Positions 1 through 5,715 of a DNA stretch of 8,610 nucleotides are shown here, one piece after another. Position 1 is the stretch's first letter. The number at the start of each line of letters is the position of its first letter. The position numbers and the translations under genes were made by a program. The notes below the pieces were generated by a model. The model was given only the letters and a program-made list of their open reading frames with translations, was not told the DNA's origin and did not search any database. This DNA is from CANHVK01 sp046304235 (lineage in GTDB: Bacteria > Bacteroidota > Bacteroidia > Flavobacteriales_D > Crocinitomicaceae). The DNA is taken from the NCBI GenBank assembly GCA_046304235.1, contig JBKCEW010000038.1:1-8610 (forward strand), in the 5' to 3' direction.

Positions 1-214
1 TAGATTAAATCAAAATTATTCTTTTTTTGGAGGAGATAATTTACAGAAACACCTTATTAAACGATGGAAAACATTGTTCTTGGAATCTGAAATGTTACCA
101 TTTCTCTCCTTTTTTTATTTTAATTTCAATATTTTAACTTGGAAAAATAGATGGAGTTTAAAACAAGTTTTATCTATTTTTCGTAAAATGTTGTATAATG
201 GATATTATTATTGA
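1..214 (+). CDS. 3' end of an unidentified gene entering from the left edge
   Basis: The second plus-strand frame is open from base 2 to a TGA at 212-214, giving 70 residues with no start inside a convincing context, so this is the C-terminal tail of a gene that begins outside the window. In DNA this AT-rich, 70 stop-free codons touching the edge are unlikely by chance. The tail is rich in aromatic and basic residues (for example FFGGDN near its start and WKNRWSLKQV, then NGYYY at the very end). This resembles the ends of some cytoplasmic glycosyltransferases, but I recognise no diagnostic motif and do not assign a family. It converges on the deacetylase gene ending at 245 on the other strand, with only 30 bases between the stops and no obvious terminator hairpin. 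Confidence 0.6.
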   Translation, partial: RLNQNYSFFGGDNLQKHLIKRWKTLFLESEMLPFLSFFYFNFNILTWKNRWSLKQVLSIFRKMLYNGYYY

Positions 215-244
215 TTTTTATTAGCTTTATATTTCCAGATGTAA

Positions 245-880
245 TTAAAATAGAATTGTAGACTTACTTCTAAATTTTTCAACCCAATGTAATCCCTTCT
301 TAGTAAATTCCAAACTACTGTGAAATGAATCTAGACAAAAATCAGAAAAATAGGTTTTGTTTGATTGAGAAGTAAATTTTTTCAATCTTTGTTTCTTAGA
401 GAGATATATTTCATCTTCCAGATTTACGACAAAATTTGGAATCCATTCTAGCGATGTAGATGGTGTAAAATATTCCATTAAACTAATTGGCTTAATTCGA
501 CAAAGAGCTGGACCTAAATTATTTATTTTTTTATGAAAAAAATGATTGTCAATATTACTAGGGGTTAGAATAAGTTCGTGATTAGTTAAGATGGTTTTTT
601 CTAAAAAATTGATAATAAAATCTTCTCCTTCCATAATTGCATCAAAATCGATCGTATGTATGGTTACATTGGAAACCCCTTCCCAAAAGTTTTTCATCTC
701 CTGATGTCTTAGACTAGAAGTTGTTTCATCACAATGACCACCTTTCGTCATACAAACTAAATCAAAATGAGTTTCTGGGTATTTTAAAATAGTACCAGAC
801 ATTCCATACTCAATGTCATCAGGGTGCGGACTTAACCCTAAGACCTTTTTAAAATTAAGAAAACGGGTACTTGGTGTCAT
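245..880 (-). CDS. PIG-L/LmbE-type N-deacetylase
   Basis: This 211-residue cytoplasmic protein belongs to the PIG-L/LmbE family of zinc-dependent de-N-acetylases, which remove the acetyl group from N-acetylated sugars or similar amides. The family signature is seen as SPHPDDIE at residues 17-24: His19 and Asp22 are the expected metal ligands and Asp21 the expected catalytic base. A second cluster, DNHFFH at 111-116, fits the third metal-ligand site. TKGGH at 45-49 fits the conserved loop after the second strand. The length is normal for a compact member. The ATG at 880 overlaps the upstream acyltransferase stop as ATGA (4 bp), so the two are probably translationally coupled. This is the last gene of the operon. 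By context the substrate is an acetamido sugar of the surface glycan; the exact substrate, and whether it is free, nucleotide-linked or lipid-linked, cannot be told. Confidence 0.88.
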   Translation of the reverse strand: MTPSTRFLNFKKVLGLSPHPDDIEYGMSGTILKYPETHFDLVCMTKGGHCDETTSSLRHQEMKNFWEGVSNVTIHTIDFDAIMEGEDFIINFLEKTILTNHELILTPSNIDNHFFHKKINNLGPALCRIKPISLMEYFTPSTSLEWIPNFVVNLEDEIYLSKKQRLKKFTSQSNKTYFSDFCLDSFHSSLEFTKKGLHWVEKFRSKSTILF

Positions 881-1728
881 ACTATTGATTTTAGTGAAAC
901 AAAAGGGTTTCCAGTAAAAATTTTTATTCCTTTTCTACGTAAATAGTCCCTTAAATCCTCGCTTAAAGGATGATTATCTCCAGTTATCTTTTTAGAAATT
1001 ACATCAAAATACGTTGTTTTATTTTCCCATTCTAATTTAATTTTCATTTCTTCTTTCAAATATAACACCAAAATATTTTGTAATCCTTTTCGTTCTTCCG
1101 TGCTTTGCTTCCAGTAAGATAAAATAGGATTAATTAACTTTTCTAATGAATCTTTATCTAGCGGTTGTGGGTAATAATTTTCTTTTAATATTCTACAAGG
1201 AGTTCCTGCAGCCATTGAATTTGAAGGGATGTGCTTGGTTATAATGCTTCCAATCCCTATTACACAGTTGTCTCCTACAGAGGTGTTCGGTAGCATGATA
1301 GTACGGGCAGGTAACCACACATTATTTCCAATACTAACTGGTCCAAAATCAGAAGGAAAACCTTGCGTGACGTCTAGCCATGCACCATGGGTCCAAATCA
1401 TCACTTCTGTACCAATTCCTACTTCATCACCTATGGTAACAGGACTATTTGGATTAATTAATGTATTTTCAAAAATTCCAACATGTTGTCCAATGTTCAC
1501 AATTGCCTCTTTATTAGTAAATCCTCCTCTACCAACTTCCACGGATTTTGACATATATAAATACTCTCCTGCAATAAATTCTTCACACTGAATTGTCGTT
1601 CCACTTTTAATAATGGAACAATCACCAATCTTAAATGTACCTCTGACGTTTATGGTTACATCTTCTGCTATCTGACAGTTGTTTCCAATGACTATTTGTT
1701 TCGCAGTAATATTTTTATATTTCTCCAT
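877..1728 (-). CDS. Left-handed beta-helix (hexapeptide) acyltransferase
   Basis: This 283-residue protein is an O- or N-acyltransferase of the hexapeptide-repeat family, which typically transfers acetyl from acetyl-CoA to a sugar. Isoleucine/valine-spaced turns run through residues ~11-50 and ~76-180 (for example VTIGDEVGIG and VSIGNNVWLP), forming the parallel beta-helix. His114 in WTHGAW is the likely catalytic base, and GTPCRIL at 175-181 closes the helix as in CysE/NodL/WcaF-like enzymes. After it comes a ~100-residue C-terminal region ending in a charged RDYLRRKGIK segment (260-269), which I recall from other polysaccharide-locus members but whose role I do not know. The ATG at 1728 lies 19 nt after the GT61 stop. 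The gene is followed, with a 4-bp overlap, by the deacetylase, suggesting the pair acts on one amino group: deacetylation then re-acylation. Simple O-acetylation is the alternative. Confidence 0.88.
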   Translation of the reverse strand: MEKYKNITAKQIVIGNNCQIAEDVTINVRGTFKIGDCSIIKSGTTIQCEEFIAGEYLYMSKSVEVGRGGFTNKEAIVNIGQHVGIFENTLINPNSPVTIGDEVGIGTEVMIWTHGAWLDVTQGFPSDFGPVSIGNNVWLPARTIMLPNTSVGDNCVIGIGSIITKHIPSNSMAAGTPCRILKENYYPQPLDKDSLEKLINPILSYWKQSTEERKGLQNILVLYLKEEMKIKLEWENKTTYFDVISKKITGDNHPLSEDLRDYLRRKGIKIFTGNPFVSLKSIV

Positions 1729-1747
1729 TTAATTTAAGTTGTTAAAA

Positions 1748-2848
1748 TTAATGATTATTATTAAGATATTCCTCACAATATCGAATGTTCTTTATTAATG
1801 ATGGCACATCCACTTTAATGATACGGTCTACATGTTCTATTCTATTTTCCCCTGTAGTTTTGTTTAGAGGTGTATACGGAATATCCTTTGTTTTTTGGCT
1901 TCTACATAATTGATATGCATAATGAACATTTACGGCAGAAGCAAGTTTCCAATGAGGGAAAGGGTTTGCATAATGGGCAAAATCTTTTTCTAAAAATTCC
2001 AAGGCAATTTTCATTGGTTCCATGAAAATAACATTAGAAAAACCAGCTCCATGGTTTGTAAATACAATATCCGAATTGTTCATATAGAGTATTTGATCCC
2101 AAACACTAATTTTTTCAAAGGATATGATTTCGAATCCATATCCTTTGAAACATTGTTGGATTTCAAATTCATTCTCAATAGCTCTCTTTACATTAACACC
2201 TCTTGTTATGTAAATTTTCTTAGGAAACTCTGTTAATTTTGATCTGTTTTTTGCTTCGAAGAGTAAGCGATTTCGAACAATTTGAATATGGTCAGGGCAA
2301 AAGTAAGAAGTAATTTCTCTTACTTCCGGAAAAATTAAATTTTCTACAAACAAATGATGTCCACCTGGAATTCGAAATTTTTCAATTTGAATAGCTTTCA
2401 ATGTTTCTTTTATATATGGAATATCATCCCATTCTTCGGGATACAAAAGAATAATATCTTTTAATCCTATTTCATTTTCAACCCTTATAAGTCGTTGTAA
2501 ATATTCCGTAATCCAAAAGCTGTAATTTAACCATTTGGAATGAATTAATAGATATTTTTTATCTTTTAAGTGAATGGAAGGGATGCTTTTCCCAAATTTA
2601 CAGACGAGGTATTGTTCTAGAGCAGTTTTCCAATAATTAAAATAAAAAGTATGATCGTGTTTTGATTTTAAATTTAGGCCACTTTTTGCATCTAGAACGC
2701 CATTTTTTAATACAAAACCATTATTTGTGACGAAGACATTTTTGAGTCTTTTTGTTTGGGGAATTGAAATAATATAGTCATTAACCCTCTCAAATAATTT
2801 TTTTTCGGATTCTTTTATATTTATTGGATATTTAATGGATATCTTCAT
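1748..2848 (-). CDS. GT61-type (DUF563) glycosyltransferase
   Basis: This 366-residue cytoplasmic protein fits glycosyltransferase family 61, whose bacterial members occur in capsule and O-antigen loci. The C-terminal half carries the recognisable block: KIYITRG at 211-217, then an acidic/aromatic strand-helix unit ending in SDIVFTNHGAGFSNVIFM at 259-276, where NHGAG is the hallmark, followed by EFLEKDF and a late YAYQLC at 310-315. The N-terminal ~200 residues contain an HSKWLNYSFW segment (103-112) and a GGHH motif (162-165) typical of the first Rossmann-like lobe. No membrane segment or signal peptide is evident. It starts 19 nt after the membrane protein and ends 19 nt before the acyltransferase, so it is co-transcribed. 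Donor and acceptor sugars are not predictable. A perfect 14-bp inverted repeat lies inside the reading frame (see the separate entry). Confidence 0.82.
   Translation of the reverse strand: MKISIKYPINIKESEKKLFERVNDYIISIPQTKRLKNVFVTNNGFVLKNGVLDAKSGLNLKSKHDHTFYFNYWKTALEQYLVCKFGKSIPSIHLKDKKYLLIHSKWLNYSFWITEYLQRLIRVENEIGLKDIILLYPEEWDDIPYIKETLKAIQIEKFRIPGGHHLFVENLIFPEVREITSYFCPDHIQIVRNRLLFEAKNRSKLTEFPKKIYITRGVNVKRAIENEFEIQQCFKGYGFEIISFEKISVWDQILYMNNSDIVFTNHGAGFSNVIFMEPMKIALEFLEKDFAHYANPFPHWKLASAVNVHYAYQLCRSQKTKDIPYTPLNKTTGENRIEHVDRIIKVDVPSLIKNIRYCEEYLNNNH
2113..2150. repeat. Perfect 14-bp inverted repeat inside the GT61 gene
   Basis: TTTCAAAGGATATG at 2113-2126 is exactly complementary to CATATCCTTTGAAA at 2137-2150, leaving a 10-nt loop (ATTTCGAATC on the plus strand). 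The pairing stops at both ends: 2112/2151 and 2127/2136 do not pair. It encodes residues ~234-246 of the GT61 protein, so it must serve coding as well. The GT61 mRNA could fold it into a hairpin. There is no downstream U-run typical of an intrinsic terminator in the sense direction. Function is unknown and coincidence is possible. Confidence 0.8.
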
Positions 2849-2867
2849 TATTTGCTTTGTGAATGGT

Positions 2868-4196
2868 TTATGTTTTAGGATCGTTCTTCAGATTAATGGT
2901 TAGCAAAATGAATAAAAAAGGTAATAATGGGGCTTTAAATCGAACTAATACACCAAAAAGTCCAGAGGTGTACCCTGCAAAAAAACCAAGGATAAGTGAA
3001 AACATCATGGCCATGATTAAGAATTCGTTTTCTCTAATCTTTTTTATAAATAAAAAAATACCACTACGAAATATCATATTAACAGTAAGAATTAATAATA
3101 AAAGTGTTTCCAATGAAGAAATTAATATGAACAAACTTCCTGCCTCCCACAGGAAAGGTCTGTAAAACGAAGTAAATATAGACTTTGGCATGGCTTTTAA
3201 CATCCCAAAAGGTGTAAAATCTGTAATTCCTAAATCATATTTTGCACCACCATATTCCTTATTGCTTTTTAGATCCGATTGAATTATTTGTGCTTCTGTG
3301 GTGATTTCTTCTGCTTTGGAAGATTTGAAAAATGTTAACATGCTTAAAAGAATTAGCCCCATAAGTAATAATTGAATAAATAACTTGCTAAAATTTGAGT
3401 TTCCGGGTCTATTACTAAATCTAATTCCTATTGCAAATAAAAAAGGTCCAATTGCAGTTAACAACATGAAATCTCTGATTTGTATCAATAAAAAGTAAAT
3501 GACAAAAAGTCTGGTATAAAATAAAAAGTTTTTTTTTTCATTTTTATCAAAGTAATGAAACAGATATACAATCGCATAAATAACGCAAATATAAACAATA
3601 GTGTCTTTAGAAATTCCCGTACACCAGAATGCGGTAGACGGAAGGAATAAAGTTCCAATTGCTAAGTTTCGTTCTTTACTTACCTTATATTTTAGAGCGA
3701 GTTCAAATAATTTCCAACTTGCTTTGAAAGAAAAATAAGCACAAATGAATGTCATAGCAAAATAACTCCGAAAAGTTATAAACGTTAATAAAGTATATAC
3801 TTTAGCAGTAAAAAGACCTTCTTTTTCTAGGTAGATCCAATTTGGAGGCACCCCCGTACTCATGTCAAAACTATAATACCTACTTGACATAGGAATTGGA
3901 CTTAAAATTTCCTCAAAAAAAAATAAAGGTTTCTCAAAAAACAGGTTGTTAAATTTTTGAGCAGTATCCCAATACGCTGTTGTATCACCACCATCATATT
4001 TATAAATGTATATAATTGAAAAAGCTATTGCAGAAAAGAATTTAAAGAAGAATCCAATGCGATAATATCTATAATGTGAGCTATTTTTATTCTTTTTGTA
4101 TGTAGAGGAAACAAGTGTAAATAAAATGATGATCCAACTAATTATTGCCAAAGCATCAAATACACCTAAAAATTGATATGTTCCCTCTTGAATCAT
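2868..4196 (-). CDS. Polytopic membrane protein, possible Wzy-like polymerase or GT-C enzyme
   Basis: This 442-residue integral membrane protein has roughly ten hydrophobic segments, near residues 12-30, 48-65, 133-156, 178-193, 197-215, 226-240, 243-258, 272-290, 350-376 and 391-435 (the last probably two helices). A polar extracytoplasmic-type loop at ~66-130 opens with DGGDTTAYWD (68-77), and another lies at ~291-345. A second distinctive motif, PSTAFWCTGISKD, is at 186-198, and the C-terminus has RFKAPLLPF at 419-427. Position in a glycan operon, topology and acidic loop motifs suit a Wzy polymerase or a GT-C-type transferase, but I cannot name the family with certainty. The ATG shares its A with the TAA of the preceding HisF-type gene (TAATG), implying coupled translation. 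The gene contains an A10 and a T9 tract in its coding strand, possible slippage sites. No flippase signature was recognised. Confidence 0.7.
   Translation of the reverse strand: MIQEGTYQFLGVFDALAIISWIIILFTLVSSTYKKNKNSSHYRYYRIGFFFKFFSAIAFSIIYIYKYDGGDTTAYWDTAQKFNNLFFEKPLFFFEEILSPIPMSSRYYSFDMSTGVPPNWIYLEKEGLFTAKVYTLLTFITFRSYFAMTFICAYFSFKASWKLFELALKYKVSKERNLAIGTLFLPSTAFWCTGISKDTIVYICVIYAIVYLFHYFDKNEKKNFLFYTRLFVIYFLLIQIRDFMLLTAIGPFLFAIGIRFSNRPGNSNFSKLFIQLLLMGLILLSMLTFFKSSKAEEITTEAQIIQSDLKSNKEYGGAKYDLGITDFTPFGMLKAMPKSIFTSFYRPFLWEAGSLFILISSLETLLLLILTVNMIFRSGIFLFIKKIRENEFLIMAMMFSLILGFFAGYTSGLFGVLVRFKAPLLPFLFILLTINLKNDPKT
3529..3538 (-). repeat. A10 homopolymer in the coding strand of the membrane protein gene
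   Basis: Ten consecutive T on the plus strand, read as ten A in the gene (codons GAA AAA AAA AAC, residues ~220-223, E-K-K-N). A one-base gain or loss would shift the frame in the middle of the protein, so it is a candidate slipped-strand site. A-runs are also common in AT-rich genomes. Confidence 0.85.
3915..3923 (-). repeat. T9 homopolymer in the coding strand of the membrane protein gene
   Basis: Nine consecutive A on the plus strand, read as nine T in the gene (three Phe codons, FFF at residues 92-94). This is the second long single-base run in the same gene and another possible frameshift site, upstream of the A10 tract in translation order. Confidence 0.8.
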
Positions 4197-4963
4197 TAAT
4201 TTTCACTGTTTATTTCGTTAATTTCTTGTTTCGATAAATAGGTTATCAAAACAGCAAGATGAGGTAGTTGTAAACTAAAAAAACTACCTGAAGCAAGCGC
4301 ATCAGCTCCAGCTTTTTTTGCGGCAATTAAATTCTGGAAATTATTTGCTCCTCCGTTAATCACTGTCGGAATATTTAAATCTTGGATATATTTATTTATC
4401 AAATCTAAATCATAGCCCTTAAAAGTACCTTCGCGTTCTATAGTATTAAATATTATTTCACCTACACCCAATTTTAGACAATATTGAATGTAGGCATTTA
4501 ATTCCATGTTAATCTTTTGGGTAGATGATTTAATGTATGGCACTATTTTTTTTGTCAACCAGTGTTTATTTATATCTACACTTGCCACTATACTTTGCGC
4601 TCCATAGAGTTTAATCGCATTTTCAATCAAAGCAGGATTCGTGTAGACTAATGTATTTACAATGATTTTTTCAACACCTAAAGTAAAGAGGCGCTTAATA
4701 TCTTCTAAGGATTCAATCCCTCCACCATAGCCGATAGGCATAAAACATTCAGCACATAATTCTTCAATGTATTCAAAGTCAATTTTTGATTTTCGTTTCG
4801 CGGCATGGATATCGATAATTAGTAATTCATCTACGCGTTTTTCATTAAATATTTTAATGGCATTTAGAGGATCCCCTAGGTACTTTGGTTTTTTATACTT
4901 TACTGTTTTAACCAATGCACGATTACAGATTTGGATTATCGGAATAACTCTCGTTCTTAACAT
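4196..4963 (-). CDS. HisF-type subunit of an N-acetyl sugar amidotransferase system
   Basis: This 255-residue TIM-barrel protein is a HisF homologue of the kind (HisF2/WbuZ-like) found with WbpG-type sugar amidotransferases, where it is thought to pass ammonia from the HisH glutaminase to the synthetase. The fold markers are clear: GYGGGIES at 78-85, DINKHW at 130-135 with Asp130 kept, REGTFKGYDL at 177-186, NGGANN at 203-208 and GSFF at 226-229, the loops that bind phosphates in true HisF. The segment KYKKPKYLGDPLNA (22-35) is, as I recall, characteristic of the sugar-locus subgroup. Position 11, catalytic Asp in histidine-pathway HisF, is Gln here (VIPIIQIC), so cyclase activity is unlikely. 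The start at 4963 overlaps the HisH stop by 7 bp, and the TAA overlaps the next start by 1 bp. No histidine genes surround it. Confidence 0.92.
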   Translation of the reverse strand: MLRTRVIPIIQICNRALVKTVKYKKPKYLGDPLNAIKIFNEKRVDELLIIDIHAAKRKSKIDFEYIEELCAECFMPIGYGGGIESLEDIKRLFTLGVEKIIVNTLVYTNPALIENAIKLYGAQSIVASVDINKHWLTKKIVPYIKSSTQKINMELNAYIQYCLKLGVGEIIFNTIEREGTFKGYDLDLINKYIQDLNIPTVINGGANNFQNLIAAKKAGADALASGSFFSLQLPHLAVLITYLSKQEINEINSEN

Positions 4964-5571
4964 AGTTCAATAAAGTTTTTCATAAGTTGCAGTCCAAAAA
5001 CATGGCTTTTTTCTGGATGGTATTGGACGCCATATATATTTTCTCGATTGAAAGCAGAAGTGAAAATTCCATGGTAATCTGTTTCGTGTAAAATATCTAT
5101 CTTATCCTCGCAGCTTACAAAATAAGAATGCACAAAATAGAATCGACTAGGTATTTCAAAATCTGTATTAATCTTATGACTTTTAGATGGAATAATTTCA
5201 TTCCAACCCATGTGTGGAATTTTAATTTCGGGTTGATTTGGGAACGTAAATTTGGTGGTATTTCCTTTGATCCAATCCAATCCATGTACATTACCTTCTT
5301 CACTGAAGCTGGTCATTAATTGCATTCCTAAACAGATGCCGAGAATTGGAGTTTTTTCTATTAAGACTTTGTGATTCAGTGTTTCTATTAAGTTTAGTTT
5401 TTGCAAATTTACCATCGCCTCTTGAAAATGGCCAACACCAGGAAGAATTAGTTTGCTGGCATTCCTAATATCTCTCAAATCATTCGAAATAATGGCTTGG
5501 TGCCCAATTTTTTTTAGAATATTTTTTAATGAGCCTATATTACCCATCCCGTAATCAACGATAACGATCAT
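4957..5571 (-). CDS. HisH-type glutaminase subunit of an N-acetyl sugar amidotransferase system
   Basis: This 204-residue class I glutamine amidotransferase hydrolyses glutamine to glutamate and ammonia for a partner enzyme. The full triad is present: Cys80 in the nucleophile elbow GICLGMQ (78-84), with His185 and Glu187 in YHPEKS (184-189). The N-terminus MIVIVDYGMGN and the LPGVGHF block (43-49) are typical of HisH, and the length matches the family (about 200 residues). It is the first gene of the minus-strand operon and overlaps the HisF-type gene by 7 bp, as expected for obligate partners. The WbpG-type synthetase lies directly across the divergent promoter as part of a fusion protein. 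So the likely job is ammonia supply for making an acetamidino sugar (HisH2-like), not imidazole glycerol phosphate. Confidence 0.93.
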   Translation of the reverse strand: MIVIVDYGMGNIGSLKNILKKIGHQAIISNDLRDIRNASKLILPGVGHFQEAMVNLQKLNLIETLNHKVLIEKTPILGICLGMQLMTSFSEEGNVHGLDWIKGNTTKFTFPNQPEIKIPHMGWNEIIPSKSHKINTDFEIPSRFYFVHSYFVSCEDKIDILHETDYHGIFTSAFNRENIYGVQYHPEKSHVFGLQLMKNFIELC

Positions 5572-5621
5572 CTATTTCTTTTTTATGTAAAAATAAGCAA
5601 CTCTTTAGTATTTACGTAATA

Positions 5622-5651
5622 GAAAATTATTTAATTCTTTGAATTCTGCAA
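5622..5651 (-). promoter_or_regulatory. Candidate Bacteroidota-type promoter for the minus-strand operon
   Basis: Read on the minus strand, TTG (5651-5649) is followed after 19 nt by TAATTTTC (5629-5622), one mismatch from the TAnnTTTG -7 element at the usual spacing. Transcription would begin near 5617, giving a leader of about 45 nt before the HisH-type start at 5571. The 8-bp palindrome TTACGTAA (5612-5619) covers the predicted start point and might be an operator, but this is weak. There is no Shine-Dalgarno sequence before the ATG. Confidence 0.4.
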
Positions 5652-5691
5652 TGAAAATTGAATATTTCAAAAATCTAGGGTACATTTTATG

Positions 5692-5699
5692 TAGCTTTG
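5692..5699 (+). promoter_or_regulatory. Candidate -7 element for the fusion gene
   Basis: TAGCTTTG matches the Bacteroidota -7 consensus TAnnTTTG exactly. No TTG sits at the preferred distance upstream; the nearest approximation is TTC at 5666-5668 with a 23-nt spacer. A start about 5 nt downstream would leave only a ~11-nt leader before the ATG at 5716, with no Shine-Dalgarno, so the message would be nearly leaderless. The short leader and missing -33 box lower confidence. Confidence 0.35.
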
Positions 5700-5715
5700 T
5701 TGAAAAATTGTTCGT

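Noticed and set aside
215..244. Intrinsic terminator between the convergent genes ending at 214 and 245
   Set aside because: The 30 bases show a T-rich stretch but no stable GC-containing inverted repeat.
1229..1591. Plus-strand open frame of 120 codons opposite the acyltransferase gene
   Set aside because: It lies wholly antisense to a well-supported hexapeptide protein and its translation is a proline/serine-rich shadow with no family features.
1729..1767. Inverted repeats around the acyltransferase start
   Set aside because: Short TTAA/TTAATT pairings are expected in such AT-rich DNA and form no convincing stem.
2863..3165. Plus-strand open frame of 100 codons opposite the membrane protein gene
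   Set aside because: Antisense shadow of the C-terminal part of the membrane protein; composition (K/N/I rich) reflects the AT-rich complement and no motif is seen.
4196..5571. HisH/HisF pair as histidine biosynthesis genes
   Set aside because: No other his genes are adjacent, HisF position 11 is Gln and not Asp, and a WbpG-type partner sits next door, so the sugar amidotransferase role fits better.
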